Source: Chitinophagales bacterium (GTDB lineage Bacteria > Bacteroidota > Bacteroidia > Chitinophagales > UBA10324). Taken from it: a DNA stretch of 64,000 nucleotides. The notes below the pieces were generated by a model. That model saw nothing but the letters and a program-made list of their open reading frames with translations. It was not told where the DNA came from and ran no database searches. The stretch spans positions 1 to 64,000 of the forward strand of contig JAIBAY010000003.1 of NCBI GenBank assembly GCA_019694975.1. Reading direction: 5' to 3'. Positions within the stretch are counted from its first letter, which is position 1; every line of letters starts with the position of its first letter. The translations under genes and the position numbers were made by a program. This document shows, in pieces, positions 45,980-54,158 of the stretch.

Positions 45980-47086
45980 ATGGCTGCTGCTACCAACACT
46001 TCCGCAGAAATTTCCGCACCGTTTTCTGTATTCGACAAAATGGCTTCAATGGATCATGAACAGGTAGTCTTCTGCCATGATAAAGCATCCGGACTGAGAT
46101 CAATTATCGCAGTTCATAATACTGTGTTGGGGCCTGCATTGGGTGGCACACGGTTCTGGAACTATGCAAATGATATTGATGCTATAACCGACGCCTTGCG
46201 CCTGTCGCGCGGCATGACCTATAAAGCTGCTATTACCGGTCTCCATCTTGGCGGTGGTAAAGCCGTGATTATTGGTGATAGCAGGAAAGAGAAATCCGAA
46301 GCACTCTTCCGGCGCTATGGCAAGTTTGTCGAGGGGCTTGGTGGAAAATACATCACCGCAGAGGATGTGGGCACCTCTAAAGAAGATATGGAATGGATAT
46401 CGCGTGAAACGAAGTATGTAACCGGATTGCCCGAATATCTTGGAGGAAGCGGCGACCCGTCGCCATTCACGGCTTTAGGTGTGTATATGGGCATGAAAGC
46501 TGCTGCGAAAAAGGTTTATGGCAATGACTTACTCCACGGAAAGAAAGTGATTGTGCAGGGAATTGGCCATGTCGGCGAACATCTTGTCAATCACCTGGAG
46601 CAGGAAGGTGCGGTAATATCCGTAACTGATATCTATGCCGACAGGTTAGCCGCCATCAGTAAAAAGCATAAGGTTACAGTGGTGAAACCTGAAGAGGTAT
46701 ATGAACTGGATGCAGACATTTATGCACCTTGTGCACTTGGTGCCACAGTGAATGATGATACCATACATAAACTGAAATGTTCCATCATTGCCGGCGGTGC
46801 CAACAATCAGCTGGCGGTGGAGGAAAAGCATGGCCAGGTACTGATTGACAGGGGTATATTATATGCACCTGATTTTGTAATTAATGCCGGCGGCCTGATA
46901 AATGTAGGAATGGAGCTTGAAACGTATAACCGCGAACGGGTAAAAACAGAAACTGAAAAAATTTATCAGCGCACGCTGGACATTTTTAATTACGCCCAAA
47001 ACAAAAAGATTCCCACCTATAAAGCCGCAAATGAAATTGCGGAAGAACGTATCAACAGTATAGCACACCTGAATGCAAGAAGATAA
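45980..47086 (+). CDS. Leucine/Glu/Phe/Val dehydrogenase family protein
   Basis: An NAD-dependent amino acid dehydrogenase, probably for branched-chain amino acids. The catalytic region is VLGPALGGTRFWNYANDIDA and GMTYKAAITGLHLGGGKAVI, with the catalytic Lys in the second. The Rossmann motif is GIGHVGEHLVNHLEQEGA. The 368 residues fit leucine dehydrogenase. A TTG three bases upstream is in frame, but ATG at 45,980 is chosen; the first 15 residues (MAAATNTSAEISAPF) are an extension before the usual SVFDKMASMDHEQVV start. It is divergent from the ABC exporter. Confidence 0.9.
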   Translation: MAAATNTSAEISAPFSVFDKMASMDHEQVVFCHDKASGLRSIIAVHNTVLGPALGGTRFWNYANDIDAITDALRLSRGMTYKAAITGLHLGGGKAVIIGDSRKEKSEALFRRYGKFVEGLGGKYITAEDVGTSKEDMEWISRETKYVTGLPEYLGGSGDPSPFTALGVYMGMKAAAKKVYGNDLLHGKKVIVQGIGHVGEHLVNHLEQEGAVISVTDIYADRLAAISKKHKVTVVKPEEVYELDADIYAPCALGATVNDDTIHKLKCSIIAGGANNQLAVEEKHGQVLIDRGILYAPDFVINAGGLINVGMELETYNRERVKTETEKIYQRTLDIFNYAQNKKIPTYKAANEIAEERINSIAHLNARR

Positions 47087-47230
47087 AATTATTCCACCCG
47101 GTTTTTCTCCTGTTGTGCCTGGCTGTTAATAAAAACGGTGTCATGAGAAAAACAACTGTTGATCATGCGCTGCTTGTCATGCCGGTAGCCATACTCAGTC
47201 AATAACATTTTGTAATTATCAGATATTACT

Positions 47231-48175
47231 ATGCTTTCAAGAAGAAATGTGCGTATTAAAGTGATGCAGGTTATTTATGCGCATGCGCACGATAGCGGGA
47301 AAACAGCAGAACGTCTGGAAAAGACGATGCTTGAAAATATCAATAGTTTTTACCGCGCTTTTCTATACAACCTCTACCTGCTTTCCAAAACCACTGAGTA
47401 TGTTTTGAAAGATGCGGAAATCCGGGCAGGTAAACATATTCCTTCCGATGAAGATCATTTCCTGTCTGTTCAGTTGTTTCACAATTTCATCATTCAGCAT
47501 CTTGTAGTAACAGAAGATTTATACAAAGAAATTCGGCGTGAAAAGCTGGATAACCGCATAGATGAAGATTATTTCAGGCAATTTTTTCATCTGCTTAAGA
47601 AGACTCCGGAATATCACACCTATTCCCACCTGGAAAATCCTCTATTGCCTGATGACAGGAATATCATCTCATTTCTCTATAAGAAAATACTGTATCCCGC
47701 TGAAATATTTCAACAACACGTGGAAGATGTCTTTCCGGGCTGGCTCGATGATAAAGATGCTATCTATCACTCTGTAATGAATACGATTGAAGCATTGTCA
47801 CCCGGACAAAAATCATTTATTATCAGTCATTCGAAAGAAACAAAAGAGGAAAAGCAATTCGCGCTGGACTTGCTTCGCTATACGTTGCATCACGAAACAG
47901 AACTTGATGAACTAATTGCACCTTTCCTGGAGAACTGGGATAAAGAAAGGCTTGCCATGATGGACTTCATCCTGATGAAGATGACAGTTAGCGAAATGTT
48001 GTACTGCCCGGAAATTCCAGTAAAAGTGTCTATCAATGAATACATCGAGTTGGCCAAGTTATACAGCACGCCTAAAAGCGGCGAATTTATCAATGGTATT
48101 CTTGATGCAATCATGAAACAATTGAAAAATGATGGCAAGATCGTCAAAAGCGGCCGTGGGGTAAAAGACGATTGA
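47231..48175 (+). CDS. nusB: Transcription antitermination factor NusB
   Basis: NusB binds boxA RNA together with S10 and promotes antitermination in rRNA operons. The protein is of the long Bacteroidota form (314 residues against about 140 in E. coli): it starts with SRRNVRIKVMQVIYAHAHDS, has a long middle insertion, and the helical NusB core is at the C terminus (FILMKMTVSEMLYCPEIPVK and INEYIELAKLYSTPKSGEFI). The usual neighbours yajC and a DUF1573 gene are absent; after its end a gap of about 120 bases and the rplK terminator follow. Confidence 0.92.
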   Translation: MLSRRNVRIKVMQVIYAHAHDSGKTAERLEKTMLENINSFYRAFLYNLYLLSKTTEYVLKDAEIRAGKHIPSDEDHFLSVQLFHNFIIQHLVVTEDLYKEIRREKLDNRIDEDYFRQFFHLLKKTPEYHTYSHLENPLLPDDRNIISFLYKKILYPAEIFQQHVEDVFPGWLDDKDAIYHSVMNTIEALSPGQKSFIISHSKETKEEKQFALDLLRYTLHHETELDELIAPFLENWDKERLAMMDFILMKMTVSEMLYCPEIPVKVSINEYIELAKLYSTPKSGEFINGILDAIMKQLKNDGKIVKSGRGVKDD

Positions 48176-48296
48176 CCAGAGAGTTTGCGGCCGATGCAGC
48201 AATGTCAGACGCGATTCAGCAAGATTCCGTCAGCCCCGAACTTGAAAAGATCTGCATACTTATAGCTGATTCGCACCCAGTAAATTTCAGGGACAC

Positions 48297-48338
48297 AAAA
48301 AAACCGCTTCTTGTGAGAAGCGGCTCTTTTCATATAAA
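48297..48338 (-). terminator. Strong terminator after rplK
   Basis: Stem CCGCTTC / GAAGCGG with loop TTGTGA is followed on the minus strand by seven T and on the plus strand by TCTTTT. It can serve rplK and the convergent nusB. It lies 27 bases past the rplK stop and closes the operon where rplA would be expected. Confidence 0.85.
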
Positions 48339-48364
48339 TAATGTGCTGAATGTATTCGGGAGGA

Positions 48365-48802
48365 TCAGAATGGTGCTGTACCTTCTACCGTCAATCCCAT
48401 AGAACGAGCCGTGCCGGCTACCATCCTCATGGCAGAATGAAGGGTGAAGCAATTCAGGTCACTCATTTTTTCTTCAGCAATTTTCTGAATCTGTTCCCAG
48501 TTGACACTGCCGATTTTATTCCGGTTAGGAACCGCGCTTCCTTTATCCTTCTTTGATGCCTCGAGAAGGGAAATAGCAACAGGAGGTTGTTTGATAATGA
48601 ATTCAAAGGACTTATCCTTAAATACCGTAATTACGACAGGCAGTGTTTTGCCGGGTTTATCCTGGGTCTGTGCATTAAACCGCTTACAGAACTCCATGAT
48701 GTTAACCCCTTTGGCGCCCAGTGCCGGTCCGATCGGCGGAGCAGGATTTGCCGCACCGCCCTTTACCTGAAGTTTTATAAATGTTTCAATTTCTTTTGCC
48801 AT
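48365..48802 (-). CDS. rplK: 50S ribosomal protein L11
   Basis: L11 forms the GTPase-associated stalk base and is needed for RelA activation and thiostrepton binding. The N-terminal domain holds [40 protein letters not shown], and the C-terminal RNA-binding domain ends with [20 protein letters not shown]. At 145 residues it has normal length. It follows nusG by about 200 bases. Normally rplA and rplJL-rpoBC follow; here they do not. Confidence 0.97.
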   Translation of the reverse strand: MAKEIETFIKLQVKGGAANPAPPIGPALGAKGVNIMEFCKRFNAQTQDKPGKTLPVVITVFKDKSFEFIIKQPPVAISLLEASKKDKGSAVPNRNKIGSVNWEQIQKIAEEKMSDLNCFTLHSAMRMVAGTARSMGLTVEGTAPF

Positions 48803-49002
48803 GGCTTGCTTTTTTTATTGCTGTCTTCACATTTTTAGAAGCACAGCAGATGCTGAAAATTCAACTAACTATTCAAAATCAAAGATGCCATTGAAACTGC
48901 CAAGTAAACGGAGTGAAGCGGCTCCGATTAACGATTCAATTTTCTACTTTGAAAAATAATTGCTCATTTTGCCAGGTTACAGTCAGCACTTAATCTTAGC
49001 TG

Positions 49003-49548
49003 TTACTGCTTTTCCACCTGTGCATAATTCAATTCAACCGGCGTCTTTCTGCCGAATATTTTAACGGTAACCTTAAGCTTTTTCTTCTCCTCATTCACCT
49101 CTTCAATCAAACCGATAAAGTCATTAAAGGGACCATCAGTGATTTTAACATTTTCCCCTACGAGGAATGGTTCGATGATTGTTTCTCCAACCTCCGCCAT
49201 CTCATCCACTTTACCCAGGATACGGTTCACTTCAGTTTTCCTGAGAGGCTGAGGCTTGGCGCCGCCTAAAAAGTTGATTACGCCGGAGACATTTTTAATC
49301 GCTGAGAACATGTCACCATTCATCTTTATCTCATTCGCTTCCAGCAATACATATCCCGGATAAAAGGTACGTTCCTTGATAATTTTCTTGCCGTCTTTCA
49401 CCTTGTAAACCTTCTCCATCGGCACGAGTACCTGTGAGATGATTTCATTCCAGCCGCTCCGGCTTACTTCGTTTTCAATGTACTCTTTGATCTTTCTTTC
49501 CTTGCCACTTATCACCCGCATCACATACCATTTTTTCTCTTCAGACAT
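49003..49548 (-). CDS. nusG: Transcription termination/antitermination factor NusG
   Basis: NusG binds RNA polymerase and couples it to Rho or the ribosome. The NGN domain starts KKWYVMRVISGKERKIKEYI and includes FYPGYVLLEANEIKMNGDMF. The KOW domain is VGENVKITDGPFNDFIGLIE followed by EVNEEKKKLKVTVKIFGRKT. The 181 residues match E. coli length. It starts 17 bases after the secE stop. Confidence 0.97.
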   Translation of the reverse strand: MSEEKKWYVMRVISGKERKIKEYIENEVSRSGWNEIISQVLVPMEKVYKVKDGKKIIKERTFYPGYVLLEANEIKMNGDMFSAIKNVSGVINFLGGAKPQPLRKTEVNRILGKVDEMAEVGETIIEPFLVGENVKITDGPFNDFIGLIEEVNEEKKKLKVTVKIFGRKTPVELNYAQVEKQ

Positions 49549-49565
49549 AACTCCTTAATTTTCGA

Positions 49566-49757
49566 TTAGAATAAATGGTAGAATGTTGACATTGCCAGAT
49601 CAGCAGCCTTATCCATCACAAAAACAATAAACGCTACAATCACTGCAGCTACCGTTACGACAATGGTGCTGGCCTGCAGTTCTTCCCAGGTAGGCCACGA
49701 CACTTTATGCATAAGCTCATTGTACGTCTCCGTGAAAAAATTTGAAATCTGATTCAT
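49566..49757 (-). CDS. secE: Preprotein translocase subunit SecE
   Basis: SecE clamps SecY (gene at 4,788-6,125) in the translocon. The 63-residue protein has an amphipathic region with YNELMHKVSWPTWEELQAST, the SecE signature, then one hydrophobic helix (IVVTVAAVIVAFIVFVMDKA). It is the short single-span form. It lies between tRNA-Trp and nusG, its usual place. Confidence 0.95.
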   Translation of the reverse strand: MNQISNFFTETYNELMHKVSWPTWEELQASTIVVTVAAVIVAFIVFVMDKAADLAMSTFYHLF

Positions 49758-49789
49758 ATCTATCTAGTAAAAGTTAACGATTCTGTTTG

Positions 49790-49862
49790 CACGGGTGGAA
49801 GGACTCGAACCCTCAGCCAATGGTTTTGGAGACCACTACTCTACCAATTGAGCTACACCCGT
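49790..49862 (-). tRNA. tRNA-Trp (anticodon CCA)
   Basis: Acceptor ACGGGTG pairs with CACCCGT; anticodon loop CTCCAAA in stem GTGGT/ACCAT; T arm GAGGG TTCGAGT CCTTC; discriminator G, expected for tryptophan. It lies between tuf and secE in the conserved tuf-trnW-secE arrangement. Confidence 0.96.
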
Positions 49863-50037
49863 TTATTTCCTGTTCCTTCAACCACCCTGACCAAAGAAAA
49901 TCCGGTTTTAGCCGGAAGTCTGATTCATCGCCTTATGTTTTGTCCTTTTGCATGCAATCAGTTTTACATTAAAAATCGGACGAAACATTCTTTGCATTCA
50001 ATGCTGGAACGTAAAAGCGCAAAATCCCAATAATAAA

Positions 50038-50082
50038 CTGGCAGTTTGCAACCTGATGTTACAACAGGTTACAAACTGCCAG
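50038..50082 (-). terminator. Long nested stem-loop after tuf
   Basis: Perfect CTGGCAGTTTG / CAAACTGCCAG (11 bp), one C-A mismatch, then AACCTG / CAGGTT around a 9-base loop. It starts 11 bases after the tuf stop. The downstream TTATTATT is a weak T tract, so it may be a partial terminator, processing site or mRNA stabiliser between tuf and tRNA-Trp. Confidence 0.55.
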
Positions 50083-50093
50083 CGAATTGATTC

Positions 50094-51281
50094 TTATTTA
50101 ATAATTTCAGTCACCTGGCCGGCACCTACGGTACGTCCTCCTTCACGAATGGCGAAACGCAGACCCTTTTCCATGGCAACCGGTGTAATCAGCTTCACCG
50201 AAATGGAGATATTATCACCTGGCATCACCATCTCCACACCACTTGGCAACTGGACTTCGCCTGTTACATCGGTTGTACGGAGATAGAACTGCGGACGGTA
50301 ATTATTGAAAAATGGTGTATGACGTCCGCCTTCTTCCTTCGACAGCACATAAACTTCACATTTAAATTCTGTGTGCGGTGTAATAGACCCCGGGGCACAA
50401 ACTACCATTCCTCTGCGGATATCATCCTTTTCAATACCACGCAGCAACAAACCTACGTTATCGCCGGCTTCTCCATCATCCAGGATCTTCCTGAACATTT
50501 CAACTCCGGTAACGGTAGATTTCAGCGACTGATCCTGAAGACCAATAATTTCAACGGGATCACCGGTATGAATCGTGCCGCGCTCAATACGGCCTGTGGC
50601 AACAGTACCCCGACCTGTTATGGAGAATACGTCCTCCACAGGCATCAGGAATGCCTTATCCTTTGCACGAACGGGAACAGGTATCTCCCTGTCAACGGCT
50701 TCCATCAGTTCTTCGATGGATTTAAGTCCTGCCGGATCATTGTTCAAGGCTCCCAAAGCAGAACCACGGATCACCGCTGCTTTGTCACCATCGAATTTAT
50801 AGAAAGTAAGCAACTCGCGGATTTCCATCTCAACCAGTTCAAGCAATTCAGGATCATCAACAAGGTCCACCTTATTCATGAACACTACCACCTGGGGAAC
50901 ACCAACCTGGCGGGCCAGCAGAATGTGCTCACGGGTCTGCGGCATAGGTCCGTCCGTAGCAGCTACCACAAGGATGGCACCATCCATCTGCGCGGCACCG
51001 GTTACCATGTTCTTGATGTAATCAGCGTGACCGGGGCAATCTACGTGTGCATAGTGACGGTTCTTTGTCTGATACTCCACGTGTGCTGTATTGATAGTGA
51101 TACCACGTTCCTTTTCTTCAGGAGCATTGTCGATGGAGTCATATGACTTCACTTCAGCCAAACCCTGTTTAGAAAGCACGTAGGTAATCGCAGAGGTGAG
51201 CGTGGTCTTTCCGTGATCCACGTGACCGATTGTGCCAATATTTACGTGCGGTTTGGTACGTTCGAATTTTTCTTTAGCCAT
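50094..51281 (-). CDS. tuf: Translation elongation factor Tu
   Basis: EF-Tu carries aminoacyl-tRNA to the ribosome. GTPase motifs are [40 protein letters not shown] and [12 protein letters not shown]. Domains II and III include [20 protein letters not shown] and the C-terminal [20 protein letters not shown]. At 395 residues it is full length. The upstream tRNA cluster probably shares its transcript; a tRNA-like element lies in its leader. It is the only tuf copy seen here; fusA is not next to it. Confidence 0.98.
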   Translation of the reverse strand: MAKEKFERTKPHVNIGTIGHVDHGKTTLTSAITYVLSKQGLAEVKSYDSIDNAPEEKERGITINTAHVEYQTKNRHYAHVDCPGHADYIKNMVTGAAQMDGAILVVAATDGPMPQTREHILLARQVGVPQVVVFMNKVDLVDDPELLELVEMEIRELLTFYKFDGDKAAVIRGSALGALNNDPAGLKSIEELMEAVDREIPVPVRAKDKAFLMPVEDVFSITGRGTVATGRIERGTIHTGDPVEIIGLQDQSLKSTVTGVEMFRKILDDGEAGDNVGLLLRGIEKDDIRRGMVVCAPGSITPHTEFKCEVYVLSKEEGGRHTPFFNNYRPQFYLRTTDVTGEVQLPSGVEMVMPGDNISISVKLITPVAMEKGLRFAIREGGRTVGAGQVTEIIK

Positions 51282-51373
51282 AACTTAATGTTTGATGAAG
51301 GTTTAAAAATGTTTAAAGTAATGTTTAATGAAAAATGCATGCAATGAATTTAATCACCAACATCCACTTTTGC

Positions 51374-51444
51374 GTCAATGATCCTGTTACGATCAGGATA
51401 TCTTTCCCGGTTGAAGGGGCGCTCTGCCATTGAGCTACATGACC
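51374..51444 (-). other. tRNA-like element in the tuf leader (possible tRNA pseudogene)
   Basis: On the minus strand GGTCATGTAGCTCAATGGCAGAGC has a tRNA-like acceptor strand and perfect D arm. A weak anticodon arm (CCC..GGG, 3 bp) follows, then a T-arm-like hairpin TCCTG ATCGTAA CAGGA and a 3' strand CATTGAC that nearly pairs with the acceptor. The T loop lacks TTCGA. It lies between tRNA-Thr(GGT) and tuf, so it could be a decayed tRNA or a structured leader. Confidence 0.45.
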
Positions 51445-51591
51445 TCCCGTTTAACCGGGAATGGTTATTCTTTTTCTGCGCTGACAGTTCAGCTGCGGAT
51501 TTCCGGGAAGTATATCAAAAGCATTCCTATCGTCTTTCATCAAGTTGATAATCTGCTATGCCTTTTCCAAAAACTCCGTATTAAAAAACAG

Positions 51592-51664
51592 AGCCGATGA
51601 CCAGAATCGAACCGGTGACCTCATCCCTACCAAGGATGTGCTCTACCAACTGAGCTACATCGGC
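51592..51664 (-). tRNA. tRNA-Thr (anticodon GGT)
   Basis: Acceptor GCCGATG pairs with CATCGGC; D arm GCTC/GAGC; anticodon loop TTGGTAG in stem CATCC/GGATG; T arm with GGTTCGATTCTGG; discriminator T. Fourth tRNA of the cluster upstream of tuf. Confidence 0.96.
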
Positions 51665-51735
51665 AAATGCCTGCCGGTTTTACTATTCAGCAACCGGCCA
51701 TCAGGTTAATACTGAAATTGAGAAAACCTTGCAGA

Positions 51736-51808
51736 GCGGGAGACGAGACTCGAACCCGCGACCCTCAGCTTGGAAGGCTGATGCTCTACCAACTGAGCTA
51801 CTCCCGCT
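51736..51808 (-). tRNA. tRNA-Gly (anticodon TCC)
   Basis: Acceptor GCGGGAG pairs with CTCCCGC; D arm GCTC/GAGC; anticodon loop CTTCCAA in stem TCAGC/GCTGA; T arm GCGGG TTCGAGT CTCGT; discriminator T. It lies 71 bases upstream of tRNA-Thr(GGT). Confidence 0.96.
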
Positions 51809-51941
51809 TAATTAATTTCAAAAAATTCAACAGGCAGAAATCCCACGCCTACCCTGGTTAAATCTTTGTAAATAATCCAGTAAAAAAAGAACAAATTTCA
51901 AACAATAACTTTTATGTCAACCGCACCAATCCTGCTTTAAG

Positions 51942-52024
51942 TGGGGAGAGGAGGATTCGAACCTCCGAAGTCATAAGACAACAGATTTACAGTCTGCCCC
52001 GTTTGGCCACTCTGGAATCTCCCC
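51942..52024 (-). tRNA. tRNA-Tyr (anticodon GTA)
   Basis: Class II tRNA of 83 bases with a long variable arm (TTGTCTTATGACTTC). Acceptor GGGGAGA pairs with TCTCCCC; anticodon loop CTGTAAA in stem CAGA/TCTG; T arm GGAGG TTCGAAT CCTCC; discriminator A. Confidence 0.96.
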
Positions 52025-52092
52025 CTTTTGATTGCAACAGTTGTAAGCAACAGTTAAAATCCTGCATGCTGATCAACCATCACCATTTTAAG

Positions 52093-52166
52093 AGCCGATG
52101 GAGGGATTCGAACCCCCGACCCACTGATTACAAATCAGTAGCTCTGGCCAACTGAGCTACATCGGC
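52093..52166 (-). tRNA. tRNA-Thr (anticodon TGT)
   Basis: Acceptor GCCGATG pairs with CATCGGC; D arm GCTC/GAGC; anticodon loop TTTGTAA in stem ACTGA/TCAGT; T arm GGGGG TTCGAAT CCCTC; discriminator T. First tRNA of the Thr-Tyr-Gly-Thr-tuf cluster. It shares acceptor bases with the other tRNA-Thr, suggesting a duplication. No clear promoter seen upstream. Confidence 0.96.
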
Positions 52167-52450
52167 ATTCATTAACTCCGGTCACTTTGAAATGAATACC
52201 CAACTTTATTTAATCAATTGAGCCCGGGATACAAGCCAATCCTAATCAACAGGTATTTTTCTCCGAATCAATTCAACATCAAAACACCTATCTCCACTTC
52301 AACCATGCGCTGCAGTATCACTATTTCCTTCAGATCTTTTCCGGATAAGCCTCAGGACATATCAAACCCGGTAAAATTAATACCGATGCCCCCAAAAAAG
52401 GTGGGCAAATATACGGGAATAAATAAGAAATCAGAAAGTGTTTCAGAAAA

Positions 52451-52750
52451 TTAATTCCGGATCTTATCCTTGTGCTTTTTCACTTGCCGTATAATAGAAT
52501 CGGCAGCCAATTCAACAGATTCTTCAAACAGCTTACTGCGTTCTTCTGCAAACACAGTTTTACCAGGGATCTTAATCCTGATCTCGGCAATCTTATCCTT
52601 AACGGTGCCTTTATTGTGATCCAGTTTCAACGTCACCTGTGCATCAATGATATGCGTAACAATTGCATCCAGTTTCTGTAGTTTCTTCTGTATGAAGCTT
52701 TCCAGTTTTTCGTCTGTATCGAAATGGATTGAATGAATCTTTATGTTCAT
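52451..52750 (-). CDS. hpf: Ribosome hibernation-promoting factor (short HPF/RaiA type)
   Basis: Binds the 30S decoding region of idle ribosomes and blocks mRNA and tRNA sites under low nutrient conditions. The 99-residue protein starts MNIKIHSIHFDTDEKLESFI and contains the fold QKKLQKLDAIVTHIIDAQVT and IRIKIPGKTVFAEERSKLFE. The open frame continues 15 codons upstream, but that extension overlaps xerC and is not family-like. It lacks the long dimerisation domain, so it is the short form. It probably forms an operon with rpsU and xerC. Confidence 0.9.
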   Translation of the reverse strand: MNIKIHSIHFDTDEKLESFIQKKLQKLDAIVTHIIDAQVTLKLDHNKGTVKDKIAEIRIKIPGKTVFAEERSKLFEESVELAADSIIRQVKKHKDKIRN

Positions 52751-52794
52751 GGTTGATAAGGATTTTATTATTTGAAGAAAAAACTGAATTAGCA

Positions 52795-53679
52795 TCAGGC
52801 CTTCGGATGGGCCTTCCTGTAAATGTCTTTTAGTTTATCAATGGTATTATGTGTATACACCTGAGTTGCCGCCAGGCTGGCATGCCCGAGCAGTTCCTTA
52901 ATAGCATTTATCTCTGCTCCGTTGTTTAACAAATGCGTCGCAAATGTATGCCGAAGCACATGAGGGCTTTTCTTTTCAATTGTGGTAACCTGCCGAAGGA
53001 TACTATTTACAATAGCATACACCTTTCTGGGATTCATCGTTTCCCCCTTATCCGTAACAATAAGCGCCTGAAAATCACTTTTGTTAAACGCATTATTCCT
53101 CATCGTTATGTATGCATCAATCAGCTCTTGCAGGTGCGGATTGAATGGGATGATACGCTCTTTGTTCCCTTTCCCCAGCACCCTGATGGTCTGCCGATTG
53201 AAATCAACTGACTTATCGGTAAGTTGCAATAACTCAGCCCGACGCATACCGGTACCATAAAAAAGTTCCATGATCAGCCGGTTGCGCGTACCGGAAAACC
53301 CTTCCCCAAAATCAAAATGACGCCATAAGAATTCGATTTGACTGGCATTGATGAAAACGGGCAGACGACCTGGTATCTTTGGGGCAATAACTTTTGCCAT
53401 GGGATTATGACTGATCGCACCCATTTTCATATTAAACCTGAAAAATGTTTTTAATGCCGATAATTTCCTGTTGATAGATCGGGTACCGGTGCCGGCTTCC
53501 ATCAGCGAAACAAGCCAGGAACGAACAAAGGCATGGCGGGAATCCAATAGATTTTCGAGATCGTATGTCGTTTTCAAAAATTCGGAGAACTGCAGGAGGT
53601 CATGCTCATAAGCTGCAATAGTGAGCTTTGAATAACGCTTTTCGTATTGAAGATATTGGAGAAAACTGCTAAGATCCAT
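52795..53679 (-). CDS. Tyrosine recombinase, XerC/XerD type
   Basis: Site-specific recombinase that probably resolves chromosome dimers at dif. The core-binding domain (LSSFLQYLQYEKRYSKLTIA) is followed by the catalytic domain with Arg in GTGMRRAELLQL, His-x-x-Arg in HVLRHTFATHLL, His in LGHASLAATQV and the Tyr nucleophile in QVYTHNTIDK. The 294-residue form starting at ATG 53,679 is chosen; a GTG three codons upstream is possible. It lies between rpsU and hpf, an order I recall from other Bacteroidota. A phage integrase origin is unlikely given this context. Confidence 0.9.
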   Translation of the reverse strand: MDLSSFLQYLQYEKRYSKLTIAAYEHDLLQFSEFLKTTYDLENLLDSRHAFVRSWLVSLMEAGTGTRSINRKLSALKTFFRFNMKMGAISHNPMAKVIAPKIPGRLPVFINASQIEFLWRHFDFGEGFSGTRNRLIMELFYGTGMRRAELLQLTDKSVDFNRQTIRVLGKGNKERIIPFNPHLQELIDAYITMRNNAFNKSDFQALIVTDKGETMNPRKVYAIVNSILRQVTTIEKKSPHVLRHTFATHLLNNGAEINAIKELLGHASLAATQVYTHNTIDKLKDIYRKAHPKA

Positions 53680-53737
53680 CCCGTTCACTAATGCTTACTA
53701 TACAAATATAGGCATAAGTATGGGGGAATAACAAGAT

Positions 53738-53935
53738 TTATTGCGCTTCCATCTGGCGGGTTACTTCATCACGGTACACCGCTTTAAGAATTTCTCCGCG
53801 CCGCTTGACGGATGGTTTGGTAAAGGACTGGCGCGACTTCAGCTGCTTCAAAATGCCGGCTTTTTCAAACTTTTTCTTATACTTTTTTAACGCCTTGTCG
53901 AGGGATTCGCTGTCCCGGGTATCAATGATGAGCAT
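53738..53935 (-). CDS. rpsU: 30S ribosomal protein S21
   Basis: S21 helps initiation and contacts the 16S rRNA 3' end. The 65-residue protein has MLIIDTRDSESLDKALKKYK and FTKPSVKRRGEILKAVYRDE, typical of the family. It is likely the first gene of an rpsU-xerC-hpf transcript with a good promoter upstream. In Bacteroidota, S21 is thought to help mask the anti-Shine-Dalgarno sequence. Confidence 0.94.
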   Translation of the reverse strand: MLIIDTRDSESLDKALKKYKKKFEKAGILKQLKSRQSFTKPSVKRRGEILKAVYRDEVTRQMEAQ

Positions 53936-53959
53936 GCTGATTCTTTTATTTTAGGACTG

Positions 53960-53990
53960 CAAAGATAATCATTGAAAATTATTGAGCAAA
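53960..53990 (-). promoter_or_regulatory. Promoter of rpsU-xerC-hpf
   Basis: The minus-strand -7 box TATCTTTG (53,960-53,967) is separated by 19 bases from TTG of TTTG (53,987-53,990). It lies 25 bases before the rpsU start. Confidence 0.7.
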
Positions 53991-54158
53991 TCGAATATTG
54001 AATCTAACCTTAACCCCTGCGTCCTGATTTTTTGAATAGAAAAGGCCAGCTATCCGGGATTACCGGATCAGATGGCTACTTGTCACGTGCTTGTATATGC
54101 CGTTATTTAGGGCCACCCAATAACAGCATCAATTTACAGGCAGTCAATAAAATTGATA

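Noticed and set aside
48172..48402. 76-codon plus-strand frame after nusB
   Set aside because: Runs through the rplK terminator and into rplK antisense; a chance frame.
50319..51146. 275-codon plus-strand frame opposite tuf
   Set aside because: Long because highly biased tuf codons leave the antisense frame open; no recognisable domain.
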